A DNA stretch of 64,000 bases from Ceraceosorus guamensis (taxonomy: Eukaryota > Basidiomycota > Exobasidiomycetes > Ceraceosorales > Ceraceosoraceae): contig NW_020289997.1 of the NCBI RefSeq assembly GCF_003144195.1, positions 372,001-436,000 of the forward strand. The letters are read 5' to 3'. The notes beneath the pieces were generated by a model that made no database searches, was not told the DNA's origin, and saw only the letters and a list, made by a program, of their open reading frames with translations. Of the stretch, positions 10,473-21,753 are shown in pieces; the first letter of the stretch is position 1, and every line of letters begins with the position of its first letter. A program made the translations under genes and the position numbers.

Positions 10473-12166
10473 GATGTAAGTTGTGTGCCGGTCGCACCAG
10501 AAGTCTCCGACTGTCGGATGATCCGCTCGTTGGTCAAGATAAGGAATGGCTGGAATGGCTGGGCGTATGTTGGCTCTACCTCGACATGGCTCGGTGATGG
10601 ATGCGATGGTCCGAGGATCCTCTGATCGAAGAAGCAGCCCAGGCGAAAGGCTCCCTCGAGGCAGTGTCAGGGTAGCATACAGCCCAAAACGAATCCGAAT
10701 TTGGCAACGTGGGTCGATGGATGTCACGAGTACAGCAGTTACGAGAAATGCTCATTCACGACTAACTTGTACAGGTCGAGATCGATAGACTCGATCACGA
10801 CTCGTGTCTCCACAAGGGAAGATCAAGAATTCCGCCTCCCGTCGGAGTTGCGTGAGGCTGTCTGAGCAGGCTGCTGGGTTTGCCCGAGGGCGTGCGCACA
10901 ATTTTGAACACCTAGACAGGTACCGGTATGTCACGGAGAACAGCAAGGGCAAAATGCCTGTAGCGATCGTCAGTCACGAGTGCCTGCAAAAGTCACATAC
11001 CAAGCTGCTGCTGCAGCAGCAGCACATCACGACAACCTACACTCGCAGAGCAATTCATTGATTGCCCCTGCTGCTCACGACTCGGTGACTGTAACCTCGA
11101 TTGACCGAGCGGGTCCACAAGCGACACTCTTGACTCAGACTCACACTCACGAATCGATCAACACTTTGACATTTCACGCCATCCAAATTCCGACCTTCTG
11201 CTCTTTTCCCAGCAACTTCAAGCTGGCCCGGTCGTGCTCAGAGCTGCAAGGTCACTCACTGCACGGTTCTACAGCTGATTGAGGAGCTCTGCAGCAGCGA
11301 CACACGAACAAAGGTGCGCTCTGCTAAGCTAGCTAGCTGCACGATGCCCTACCGAGGCAAGGCAAGAAATAAGAGGCTCTGCGAAGCGAGCGTATCTAGC
11401 GCCGCGCTGCCGTACCGCTACCGGTATGTCCGCCGCTGCTGCAGGCAGACACGCCCGGGAAGCGGCGGAGCAGGCAAGAGAGCGGGGAGATCCTGTAGTC
11501 AGCGTGTGCTCCGTCTCTGGGTCAGCGAGCAGCGCAGGCTGACCAGCGGCTCAGGTTTCCTTCACCGATACATCATCGACTTGCTTGGTCATTGCTCCGA
11601 CGCTTTTGCTATATAGCTTGCTGGTATCTCTAGAGCACATATACCGCCACACGTCGGCCTCCTCTTGACGAGCAAAGGCGCCCGCCCATTTATAAGCGTA
11701 AATCCATAGCAGCTCGCTCGGAGATTTACCATCAGGTAAGTTTAGCGCGTCGCCGCGGCTGGCGCTCATCGCTCGATCGGCCTTCAAGACGCCGCCGCGC
11801 AAGAGTTCTCCGCTGGAATTCTCTCGAACGTCGATCCTCTCAGCCTCCCTCAGGTCGTCAGTGTCGGCTCTCATAAATACAAGCTTGACACAGTGATCAA
11901 GAGCGGGTCAATCCAGACATCACGGCTGAGCATCCTTCAGCCACGATCACTCTACGCTCCTCACTCAAAACCACACAATTTCGCGAAGGGATTGCTGGCT
12001 GGTGCCAAGTCTGTAAATCCGCGGCTAAAAGTACATAGTTGCACATCGTTGCGTGGAACATTGCTGCTCAGCGCGCGATTCAAGCTGTAAGCACAAGATC
12101 CCGGTCTCGGTGACAAAGTTGAGGGGCCAAGGAAGAGAAGATATGAAGCTCGTGGTCGCGTTACTC
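10473..12166. other. 1.7-kb gap upstream of the membrane-protein gene
   Basis: Lies between the 5' end of the seven-helix gene and the 3' end of NudE. It contains the self-complementary run CTGCTGCTGCAGCAGCAGCA near 10999, two copies of TACCGGTATGTC (near 10920 and 11420), and several ACTCACGA/GTCACGAG motifs. One 107-codon minus-strand frame is listed separately; the rest shows nothing gene-like. Confidence 0.6.
11551..11874 (-). CDS. Possible small hypothetical protein (107 aa)
   Basis: An uninterrupted ATG-started frame with a balanced, charged composition (MRADTDDLREAERIDVREN at the start; a tryptophan-rich middle with LLWIYAYKWAGAFARQEEAD). It does not overlap any better gene and has no domain I recognise. 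The frame could equally be chance in GC-rich DNA. There is no splice or expression evidence in the sequence. Listed only so that it can be checked. Confidence 0.2.
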   Translation of the reverse strand: MRADTDDLREAERIDVRENSSGELLRGGVLKADRAMSASRGDALNLPDGKSPSELLWIYAYKWAGAFARQEEADVWRYMCSRDTSKLYSKSVGAMTKQVDDVSVKET

Positions 12167-14298
12167 TCATCGCTGACCAAAAGAACCGCTGCGCGTACGT
12201 CCAGCAGTGTTGTTCCAGCTGACGGGAGGACCCGAGCCCATCGCCCCGCTCGCAGGCCTAGATCCGTGCTGCCTGACGCGGGCGGAAGACTCTGGCAAAA
12301 TGTTGGCACCCTCTTCTGTCGCTGTTGTTGAAGAAGGTCTTGGGATTGCACCAGATGCGGAGGCAAGAGTGCTCCCCCTGGGCCGTACAGAGGCACTTGC
12401 CCCACCCGGTCTGGTTGTCGTGCTGACCCGACGCACTCGAGCTGCGGTACCTGGTGGCGTCTTGGCCTCTGGAGCACTGTCGAGCAAGTCCAAGTCGTTG
12501 TTGTGATTATGTCCGCTCTGGCTCGATGGTCTTTGAAGTGGGGTGATAGAGTGAGGCAATGGGATGGTGTGCAGCGGAGGCGAGTCCGCTGCAGGACCGC
12601 CTGGCGCTTGCGAGAGCCGCGAACCGGGTCGGCGCGCTGTGGATTTGGACAAGCCTGTTGGCGGTACTGGAATGCCGCTCTGCGATCCTCGTCCATCGAA
12701 GCTAGCGCGACTGGTTCGGACGGGCGCAGGTGTAGTGTAGGGACCCGGCGAGCTAAGACCACCTGGACCTCTACTCTCACCCAATCTGCTCGAAGGTCGG
12801 GGAATGGCACTTCTATCAAGCTCACTAGCCGGCGCTACCTTGCTCATGCTCCTCGCTGAACTGATGCGGCTGTCGAGCGCTTTCATCCTGGCTTGCATGG
12901 CCTGCATCATTCCCTTGCTACTGCTGCCCGTCGGGTTCTCGGCTGTGCTTGAAACTCTCGTGCTTCCAACGCGTGTTCTGGCAGGTGTGAAGCCGACCCG
13001 CGATGTGGCGGGCAGATCTCGTCTCAACCGCGATGCCCGCAAGCTAGGGCTATCTTCGCCGCCGGTGGCGCCAATGTCCCGACTCGACCGTCGCGCGTGT
13101 CCAGTGACGGTACCTCTCAGCTTTGCGCTGCTTGCTGGCGGTCCAAGCGGAGCACCGGAAGGGAGGCGAGTGTTGACGGATCCTTGGATCGGAGACAAGC
13201 GCTCGTTGACGCGCGAGGAGGGTCTAGAAGTAGAGCTGGCCACTGACGTCGAAGTGCTCGGTCGCGGCTTGGACATCAGCTCGGCGATGCTCATGTCACC
13301 GTTAGGCTTGCTAGAGCCTTCGACAGGAGTCTCTCTGCCTGCGCGTGACACTGCCCTGCTTGACGCGGCATTTTGTGCTTGTACTTCCTTAAGCTTCTCT
13401 CGCGCTATTCCGAGCTCTTCACTCAGATCTGCAGGCGCCGACAGGTGCGTTTCAGCCTCAGGGTGCTGCTCGATCTCCGTGGTCGCTTCACGCACCTTGA
13501 ATCTCGTCTTTGAGTCTTTGATTATCATCTTCGAGACGGCCCTTGGCGATGAGCTCCTCCTCCAACAGAACTGTGCGCTCTAGGGCTCTGTTGTAGTTGG
13601 CTTCCCGCTCGTGCAACGAGGACGCGATCATACTAGCAAGGCACAGATTCGGGCTCAGAGTCGACTAGACGCGGCGTCAACATTCTTGTGCAGTACTCAC
13701 CGCTCTGCATTCTCCAGTTCCTCATTGCTGACCTCCATGTCGCGAATTGTTGCTTTGTACCTCTTCAACTGCTCCTTGACCATTGCCGTTTCCTTTTCAG
13801 TCTCCGCGTGATAACGATTGTGCTCTGCCAGCGCACTTTGATATTTTGCCTGCGATGTGAGGATGCAGAGTCAGCATTCGTCTCGAGCACAAATGCAGTC
13901 CAATCCAGCGAGCTCAACACGCCGAGATCTTGCTCACCTTCCAATCCTCGACCACACTCTGGGACTTTTCCGCCTGTATACGCGCATCCTTTTCTCTCTT
14001 GTAAGCATCCTGCAATTCCCTGTCCATCTCCTTCTCCACTTCCTTGCTGCTCTCCGCAAAGTCAGCCAGCTCCGTTTGCAAGTCTCCCAGAGCATCGTTC
14101 AGCTCTGCCACCTTGTTCTTGAGCCATCGGATCTCTTCCTCCGAGGTGGAAAAGGACCTTTTGGAAGGCGACGGGGAGGGAGCGGTCAGTGTCAACTGCA
14201 CCATCGTGTATGCTAGCAGCGCTGCAGTGATTGAATGGAATGAGGTGCGCCAAGACGCATCATCGAGACACTTACGGCATTGCATCCTGCGAAGCCAT
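12167..14298 (-). CDS. nudE: NudE/NDEL1-like dynein regulator
   Basis: Cytoplasmic dynein cofactor that binds LIS1 and dynein through an N-terminal coiled coil and acts in nuclear migration and spindle positioning. Exons 14276-14298, 13938-14157, 13701-13849, 13496-13632 and 12167-13428 give 596 residues. The first 175 residues are a heptad-rich helix containing EEEIRWLKNK, FAESSKEVEKEMDRELQDA, KRYKATIRDMEVSNEELENA and LLEEELIAKGRLEDDNQRLK, all characteristic of NudE. The remaining 420 residues are Ser/Arg/Pro-rich and disordered, with many RPSSR-type repeats that could be phosphorylated or bind microtubules. All four intron phases agree; the acceptor of intron 1 lies within TTCCAAAAG. The neighbouring STRAP gene lies 0.8 kb upstream on the same strand. 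Confidence 0.92.
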
Positions 14299-15087
14299 TT
14301 TCCAACAGTCCGCGCTGCGCTTCACAAGAGGCGGTGACACGCTTTGTGCGCTATGCGCTGCACCTTCAAGCCAGCGGACCGACCCAAATGTAGCACCTCC
14401 TCGTGTCGATGTTGATCTTGCCCGTCGGTGCGTCGGACGATGAGGGCTTGATCCAGATATGTGCAGCTCTCTCGTTCGCGCTGGTGCAAGCTTCCTCTCG
14501 CGTCTTGGCGCAATGTCCGCCTTTCGAAGCCTCTTCTGAATGGGTCAGTGAGAGGAGACTTGAGCGATCTAGTTGCAGATCGAAGAGAGGATATAGCGAA
14601 ATGCGTCTTTCAGATGAGACACGTCAAGCGCTTCATTCTCCGGCTGCTAATCTCTGCGCGGATTCGTCAGTCCATGTTGAAATGTCCGCGACGACTGCGC
14701 TCTGTGCTGCATGATGATAGATGAACTCTCTACTGACTCTGCGCCCGCGCACAGAGATCGATCATCAGACAATAACAACACGCAACCTACCACCATCACA
14801 AGCGCGCTTGCGCGGAAAGAGTCACGCGCAATGTGGTCACGTGATAGAGACTAGGGAGCTGAGCGAGCGGCTCTCTCCTTCGCCACGATTCTCGTCGGTT
14901 TGCGGGCAATCAGGCCGTCATCGACGAGTCAAGGAGTCAATAAAAATGATGCTATGCCTAACTTTTGATACTCGTAGAGCCGCATTTCTAGCGCTGTAAC
15001 CCCATTGATGTCACAGGGTGGACCTGTGTGCATTTATTTCGACCTCCTCTGCTTTTGCTTTTCGTGCAATACAAGCTCGGCGCCACC
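14299..15087. other. Spacer between STRAP 3' end and NudE 5' end
   Basis: About 790 bp, which should carry the NudE promoter and the STRAP 3' UTR. On the minus strand AATAAA occurs at 15033-15038, 50 nt beyond the STRAP stop, a good candidate polyadenylation signal. No gene is visible in the rest. Confidence 0.6.
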
Positions 15088-16168
15088 TCATTGCCATAAA
15101 CCATACTTCTTGCCTGGATAGCTCTGCCAAAGCCGGATGGTGCCTGATCGAGCCAGAAAGGAGTTTGTGGGAGCGTCAGCATAGCATCGCATCAAGCACC
15201 TGAGCCAGTCTTCCTCCGCAGGCGAGCTCACCGTCTTCGCTGCCGCTCGCAGCGAGCTCTCCGTCGGGCGAGTAGCTAACAGCGTGCGCGGGTCCGTGGT
15301 GGCCCTTGTGCAATTCCAGCTCCTTGGCCGTCTCAAAGTCGTAGATCCTGATCCATCCGTCCCCCGTAAAGCCAGCAATAAACTTGTCCGCATTGACGGG
15401 GTGCACGCTGGCCGAGGAAGGGGCGAGTGAGAGTTGGTGCTGCTTGCGCACCTCGCGCGTGGTCGCATCGATAAAGTAGACATTCTTGCCCGACGTGATC
15501 GTAAGCAGCTCTCCCAAGCAGCCCTGCGATCTCTCCATCGAAGTGATGGGATCCGTAAAAGAGATCTCGCTCGACTTGGTCATTGTCCTTAGATCCCACC
15601 ACCGTACCGTCTTGTCCTCTCCCGCACTGATAGTCGTATTCTCTCCCTGGCCCCGCTGCCAGACAATGCTCTTGATGTTATTGGGATGCGCCAGACCTTT
15701 GCTAGCTTCTGCATCGCTGGCAGCATTGACCAGGTAGCTAGGCTCAGCCTCGGGCTTTGCCAGGTCAAACAGCCGAATCTTCTTTTCGTGACCAGCAGTC
15801 AAGATTTTGGTGCCGGCCGCATTAATAGCTACGCTGCGAACAATGTGGTTGTGCGGAAATGTCTGCAAGCACTGACCAGAGAACGTGTCCCACACCTTGG
15901 CGGAGAAGTCTGCGCTTCCAGTAACAGCTCGGTTCGCCTCTCCGCCTGACAGCTTGCTGCTCCAAACGGCTCCCTTGTGACCCAAAAACGTGCCTATCCA
16001 ATCTCCGAGCCAGTCTCGCAACATCGGATTGCCGTCCTTGCAGCTGCTGAGCAGAGTGTACGTCCCGTCATCTTGCAGATCCGAGAATTCGAGATGGACA
16101 ACTGGTCGTGTGTGACCCGAGCACGTTAGCGGAACCGACTTGGTAGCTGCAGGCGCAGGAGAAGCCAT
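15088..16168 (-). CDS. STRAP: STRAP/Unrip-like WD40 protein
   Basis: WD40 propeller of the serine-threonine kinase receptor-associated protein family. In animals this protein is part of SMN and Unr complexes and dampens TGF-beta signalling; its fungal role is less clear, probably in mRNA metabolism. Exons 15232-16168 and 15088-15143 give 330 residues. The family signatures CSGHTRPVVHLEFS, SSCKDGNPMLRDWLGDWIGTF, GHKGAVWSSKL, TGSADFSAKVWD and ASGSEDGTIRLWQSYPGKKYGLW are all present, the last joined across the only intron. Seven blades are expected; I can count six or seven repeats. An in-frame ATG 27 nt upstream (16195) is possible, but MASPAPAATKSVPL fits the family better. Confidence 0.94.
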
Positions 16169-17833
16169 TGAGAGTAGGTGGTTCGTGAAAGGCAATGCGC
16201 TGTACTCTCAAGCCTCGAGAGGTGGGACTTGGGACCGGGCTGGACGTCGAGACGAGGTCGTGCTAGGCGTGCGAAAGCAGCGAGATGTGAATGTAAAGGA
16301 GGTTGACCAAGCTGAAATGCGGGTGCGTGTCTATGGAACAGAAAACCTTGGCACTCCGCTGGAATTGAAGGATACCAGGCAACGTACTTGTACTGCGGAG
16401 CGGAAGCGGCACAAGAGCGGAGGGTCGCTTATCTGTCGGCTCGGTTGTTCGAGCTCGAATCAGTCGTCAGAAGCGTGCGCTGTGAGAAATTGCTCAGCAA
16501 GAGATTGACTTGACCTCGCCCTTGAAGCCGAATCACCAACTAGTGAGGCCTGAGCGATCGAGTGACGCGGCGCGGTCTGGGACTTGGACAGATAGAGGCC
16601 GAGGCCAGGGCTGTGGCGTAGAGTGGTAGCGCGAAAGCCGTGCAAGCGTCTACGTCGCAGAAGGAATTGCAAGTGTTGATCGCACTAGAGAGTCGGAGAG
16701 GAAGAGGTGTGCTGGCTGAGAGCCGGTCTAGGCGAGAAGCCGTTGTCAAGCGTCGAGTCTAGTCAGTTTGAGTCGAACAGTCGGCGATGGCAAGGGCAAA
16801 GCGAGTAATGTAGCGAGATCGTCGTGGTGCAAAGGCTGGGGCAGAAGGATTCGTATCGTGTCGAAGCTCGAAGAGGCGAGACAGAGAATGTGTGAGAGAG
16901 AGACTGAGATTCGAGAAAAGGATCGCAAGTCGGTCGTGCGCGACTTGAAGCTTGGGTATGAAGAATCAGGAAGAAAGATGGAAAGCAGCGCAATTAGAGC
17001 CTCATAGAGCGACCGACAGCAGTCACACGAGGACTCGTGACTTGGAGTTTGCTCAGACGAGCTCGTCGTGAGTCACGGGTTTGAGTGCTGCCCGTTGCTG
17101 CCGCCGCCGCCGCCGTCGCCGCGCGTAGGTGCGGGCTGCTGCTGCATACATCGGTGCAGCGCGCGTTCGACAAGCTTTGCTGCGTTCCTGACGATTGCCG
17201 CATGCTATACCTACCGCACCTCTATCGTGCGGCCACCACGCGCTGCTGCATGGTCGGCAGCCAACGCGCGGTGCATCGCAGCAGGGCTATAATAAGCAGG
17301 GCTGGGCTGTGTGTGTGCAATCAATCACGCGCGAGCTTTGGCACCATCAGCGAATTCGCCACACGAAGCGTGCAACGCGACTCATACTTGGCGGGGGGAG
17401 GGGCACGAGTGGCCGGCCATGTCCTCACGAGTCTCCCCGCTTCTGGACATCAGCACCAGTCGCCATACATTCACAAATCATCTCTGCTGCTAGTCACTAT
17501 TGACACCATTTGCAGTGACAGTGCGATGGCCGAGCTTCAAAAGCAAGGCGAATTCGCGTGGCTGCCGTGCAAGCTCTTCTCTTTCAGCTAGCTTCAACAA
17601 CGGTGTCATTCTGGCATCACATGCATTTCTCGGGTTCCGTATGGTCTAGGATTAGTGCAAAGCTGTGGAAGAGAGGGTAGCAAGATGGATTGAACGCAGA
17701 GACTTGTTGCTGATGTGTGCTATTGACAGATGATCACGAGGACGAAGCAAGGAGCACGATAGGGTCATAGAGGCGAAAATGACGTCGACTTGAGGAGTGG
17801 CCAATCGCGCCTGAAATCGATGACAGGGCTTCT
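16169..17833. other. 1.7-kb gap STRAP promoter / Sec14 3' side
   Basis: No gene recognised. Contains a CCG/CGC run near 17100-17120 and the paired motifs ACTCGTGACTT (17033) and GTCGTGAGTCACG (17065). The longest frame (17085-17591, plus) is Ala/Cys/Arg-rich and looks like chance. Confidence 0.55.
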
Positions 17834-19670
17834 TCAAGAGTTCGAACCCACGCGGTCAATGGGAGATGCTGCCGCTCCGACTTCCACGTCAACGGGAGCT
17901 GCAACGGGAGGTGCAGCACTCTTCAGGCCACCATTAGGTGCCAGCGCATCCGATGACGTTGCGATTCCGGTGGTCGTGATGTTCGGCAACGATGATGGTA
18001 CGGCTTCTCCATCTTGCTGAGCCGCGCTACCGACGGAAGCTGCCCTGGGAGCCTCTTGAGCTGGAACGACTCCAGAAGCGTCCGGTTCCGCCGGGTCTTT
18101 ACCAGATTGATTGGTGCTCGACGACTCATGCCAAGGACCAACGTCGCTCTTTTGGCACCCTTCGCTGCATCGGCACGCTCCGCCGTAGAAAGCAGGCAGC
18201 TGGTCCGCATCTATGTACTGGAGCAGGGTAGATTTGTAGTCCGCTCCTTGGATGTCAATCTTATCTACCGTGCCGACGGGCAGCCAGCCCTTGATATAAG
18301 CCCAGATACTGCTAAAGAGCCACGGCGCATTGATGATCTGCACGCGCCCCGAGAGCTCGGGAAAGTTGGCGTCTAGCGTCGCCAGAAGCCCTTGAAGCTG
18401 GCCTTTGAAAGCCCAGAAGGTTGACATGCCCAAGCCGCCAATGTCCACAATCATGAAGTTGTCTGCAGGACGAAGTCGTGAACAAGTCAGCATGCTTGGT
18501 CTTTGCGAGCGCCATATACTTGCGAAGACCGACCATCTATAAGAGCTGTGGTGTCGCCAAGAGAGCGCCTGGCTTGCGTCGCAGCGCGATATCTTGTTTG
18601 GCATGCCTTCTCCAGGGTGCAGCAGAAGTTTGTCTGGATACGCTCCGGCGTCGTTGCTTTGAGCAGCTTGACGGTATCCAGACCCGCGAGCCCTTGGACA
18701 AAGATAGGCCTGCCGAGCTTGTCGGTATTGTGAAAGTACATCGACCAACCAGCCTCCGCCACGGCATCTCTCTCATCAAAGGTGAAGTAGCTCGAAGAGG
18801 AGGGGTCCACCAAGTCGCCCAATCTCTGCGAGGTTCTCCATTTCTGTGTGGCATTGTACATCGTCAGAGCATTGTTGACGTTCCATGATCTTGCCCGCAG
18901 GTAACGGCTGTTGGGGCCCAACGTGGAGCAACATTTGCATGAGTCGCCGTCGTCACATCAATGAAACCATAGCAATACATCACAGTCAATAACGTCCAGC
19001 TCTCGCGCTTCACTCACGTTAGGGTGACCTGAGCCCACAACTTCTCCTCTTCTGTGGCATCCGCTTCATATCCTATAGGCAGCGCATCCAATCGGCCCAG
19101 CTCCTGTTCAAACGTCTTGAGCGCTGCAGACTGCGAGACGCTCAAGCTGCCAGGGTGACCAGGTCGAGGCTGCAAATCCAGGTCGGATTACGAATTCAGA
19201 ATTTTGGAACACTTTCTTGTCCGAGCACCATTGTGAATGCTACGAATTTGCACACAAGTACGCGCACTTACTTGAGTAGGACTGACCGAGGCTGTCTTTG
19301 TGAGACTTGGGAAGGGAGCGGCTGCATTGTTAGACGTCGTTGCTTTTGCGCTCTTCGACTTCGGCGCGGCCACTTCAAAAGATTCGACAGACGTCCTGGC
19401 AGAAGAATTGGTCGTGGAAGGTCGACTTGGGCTATCCGCAGTGGTAGACCCGCCAGTCAGGCCGCCTGGTGTCGTGCGACCTGTAGGAAGTGAAGGGACA
19501 GGCGGAGCATCTGCCCCATTCGTCTGCGTCTGGGCTTTCGAACTCAGATTCGTGCTCGATGAATTTCGAGAGCCTAGTGATCGCAGACCGCGAATAGAAG
19601 CGGAGGAGATGGTCCGAATACGTGAAGAGCCTGCCGGCCTTTGTGGAGGGGTCAGGGAGTCGGTCGGCAT
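17834..19670 (-). CDS. Sec14-like CRAL-TRIO lipid-transfer protein
   Basis: Phosphatidylinositol-transfer type protein. Exons 19272-19670, 19018-19169, 18534-18907 and 17834-18462 give 517 residues. Residues 1-133 are Ser/Thr-rich. The CRAL-TRIO N part has TRYLRARSWNVNNALTMYNATQKWR; the lipid-binding lobe has DKLGRPIFVQGLAGLDTVKLLK, DNFMIVDIGGLGMSTFWAFK, LSGRVQIINAPWLFSSIWAYIKGWLP and DADQLPAFYGG. The last 130 residues are disordered. Intron 3 is the weak point: its donor is GTCGGT, but CTGAC branch and CTGCAG acceptor are good and it alone restores frame (..TTALIDDNFMIVDIGG). Five GTGGC units (19675-19700) sit just upstream of the start codon. Divergent from the YdeI-like gene. Confidence 0.88.
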
Positions 19671-20849
19671 GCTCGTGGCGTGGCGTGGCGTGGCGTGGCC
19701 GCAAGGTGGGCGGAAGTAAGCCTATGGCCTGTCCAGCGAAGAAGCTTTGAAGTCGAAGAGCTGGTGAATCCGGCAAAAGAGTGACCGTGGGCAGGCTCAC
19801 GGGACGTGGGGATGCGGGGAACGTATCCGCCTCCAGCTCTGCCTGCAGCAGGACCACGCGGACTGGTTCCGCTCACAGCGTGTTGATCGGAGTTTGCTTG
19901 AGAAGGGTGATAGCAAGCTCTGTGTAAGGCTGAAGAGTGGCGAATGACTTCTTCGAGGACGAACAAATGCTGTTGGACAGTGGTGATGGTGGTTAGATGA
20001 ACAGCATCGCACGGATGGATTCTGTGCGGGTGCTACTGCGATACAGGTGGAGACTTGGTCGATGGTGGTACTCCTGCTACTCCATGCATGCACAGATGTT
20101 CGCGATTTATCACGGCTATCAGCAGCAGCAGCAGCAGCAGCAGAGGGACGTGCGGGTGCAGCAGGGCGAGGTACGGGGGGGTCCTTGCGGCAGGCGGAAA
20201 CTGCATACCGGTGTATACTTACTGTCCACGGCTGGCCCAGCATCGCGTGCGAGGGGCCGCTATATCGGGTCGATCCCCCTCTATTATACCTCTGGCTGTA
20301 TGGCATAGCATACTCTTTTGCGGCAGAGTACCGCCGGTGTATACAGATCTGCGCGACGCTCGGGCCGAGGCAAGCGGTCGTACAAGTCCATATATAGTCA
20401 CGATCACAAACCTTATCGCCTCCAAGTCAAATGAAGAATTAGATCAATTGGGCTCGAACTTTGTCGCAAACACGCGTTGTGAGCGCGCGCGACGCTACCC
20501 ACCGCACAGCCTCGTTTCAAAGCGCTTGTAATTCGCTCGCTGCAGCTATACTTGACTCACGACTACTCCTACTGCCCACATCACTATACACAGACTCGGT
20601 GAAAGGCTGTATGCTGTACTCGTGACTGTGCTCATGACTTGTCTACGAGCGTTCTGTTCCGCAATCTGCAGACGAGCAAGCGGATGACCCAAGCGCTTGC
20701 TTTGAAATTGCGGAGACGAACCTCTCCTGCCCATGCCCATTCTGATTCCCACCCTCCGCCATCACCGCCGTAACGCCATCCTTGACATCTCGATTATCGC
20801 TTGCAAACCGTGGGAGCGTCTTCACTCTTCACCAGACGCGAGGCGTGCA
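19671..20849. promoter_or_regulatory. Divergent Sec14/YdeI-like intergenic region
   Basis: About 1.2 kb between two start codons. Holds the GTGGC pentamer array, a run of eight CAG units at 20120-20143, and ACTCACGACT / ACTCGTGAC motifs at 20554-20564 and 20618-20626. The YdeI-like frame stays open upstream of its chosen ATG to about 20733, so that end could be coding. Confidence 0.45.
20120..20143. repeat. (CAG)8 microsatellite
   Basis: Eight perfect CAG units in the intergenic space upstream of both neighbouring genes. Not inside a supported coding frame. Confidence 0.95.
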
Positions 20850-21434
20850 ATGAGCGCATACGCGAACAAACCCTTGTTGGGACCTTTGACCAAGAAGCAA
20901 TGGGAGAACTGGCTCAGCAAGCATCCAGACGATGCGAATGGCGTTAGACTTCTCATAGTCCGCAAAGAGGATCAACAAGCGAGGAAATCGAAGCACGTCA
21001 ACTACGCAGCAGCGCTGGACGTGGCATTGTGTTTTGGTTGGATAGACTCCAGAGGCAAGCCGCACGACGAGCATTACGCCGAGCGCTGCTTCACCCCCAG
21101 GAGAAGAAACAGCAATTGGTCTCAAGTGAACATAGCCCATGTGGCCAGATTGACAGAGGCCGGTCGAATGCGCGAAGCAGGTCTGCGAGAGGTCGAGAGA
21201 GCAAAACAAGATGGCAGGTGGGATGCAGCATACCGACAAAAGGGGATGGAACCGGATGCCAAATTCCAAGCAGCTTTGGATGATCACCCCAAAGCCAAGG
21301 CTTTTTGGGCCACGCTGAACAAGACGCAGAAGTTCAAATTTCTCTTTCGTCTTTCAAATAACAAGCTCGAAAAGACCAAAGCGAAGAATGTGGCTCTGTT
21401 CATTGAGCTGCTCGAGCAGCAGCGGACGCTATGA
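20850..21434 (+). CDS. YdeI/OmpD-associated family protein, bacterial type
   Basis: Intronless 194-residue protein of the YdeI/OmdA family, widespread in bacteria and of poorly known biochemical role. Family landmarks in order: PLTKKQWENWLSKHP, GVRLLIVRKEDQQARKSKHVNY, ALDVALCFGWIDSRGKP, YAERCFTPRRRNSNWSQVN, RMREAGLREVERAKQDGRWDAAY and a C-terminal KAKAFWATLNKTQKFKFLFRL. The start MSAYANKP gives a protein of normal family length; an in-frame extension reaches 20733 and could add about 39 residues. In a window where nearly every gene is split by introns, the single exon and bacterial family affinity suggest acquisition from bacteria. Convergent with the ABHD11-like gene, 319 bp apart. Confidence 0.9.
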   Translation: MSAYANKPLLGPLTKKQWENWLSKHPDDANGVRLLIVRKEDQQARKSKHVNYAAALDVALCFGWIDSRGKPHDEHYAERCFTPRRRNSNWSQVNIAHVARLTEAGRMREAGLREVERAKQDGRWDAAYRQKGMEPDAKFQAALDDHPKAKAFWATLNKTQKFKFLFRLSNNKLEKTKAKNVALFIELLEQQRTL

Positions 21435-21753
21435 GCATGAAGCGGCGTACGACCATCGGAGACTACCTCGAAGTGCACGGCTCCAGCGATGCGCTTCGTC
21501 TGATGCCGCACGACTGTACAGGCGACCATGCGCAAGTAGAGAAGCCTTTGGACCTACTTTTGCTTTCGGAGTACGCACCTTTCCCTTCACGCGTCGGTGG
21601 TCGTTGAAGTATTGGCGTGCACCATCGATGATGGGCGTCGGGATGTTCATCGGTCAGCGCGCCTTCAGTCCGATTTGTTTGGCCAAAGATGTGATAGTGG
21701 CACGTGGCCACTGCAGACTCTAAGCTTGGGTAGCGTAGGAGAAGAATGACGTT
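21435..21753. other. Convergent 3' spacer YdeI-like/ABHD11
   Basis: 319 bp between two stop codons. Only shadow frames are visible; it should contain both 3' UTRs. Confidence 0.6.

Noticed and set aside
17085-17591. 168-codon plus-strand frame
   Set aside because: Ala/Cys/Arg-rich run caused by CCG repeats, no clear ATG at its start, no domain; looks like chance.
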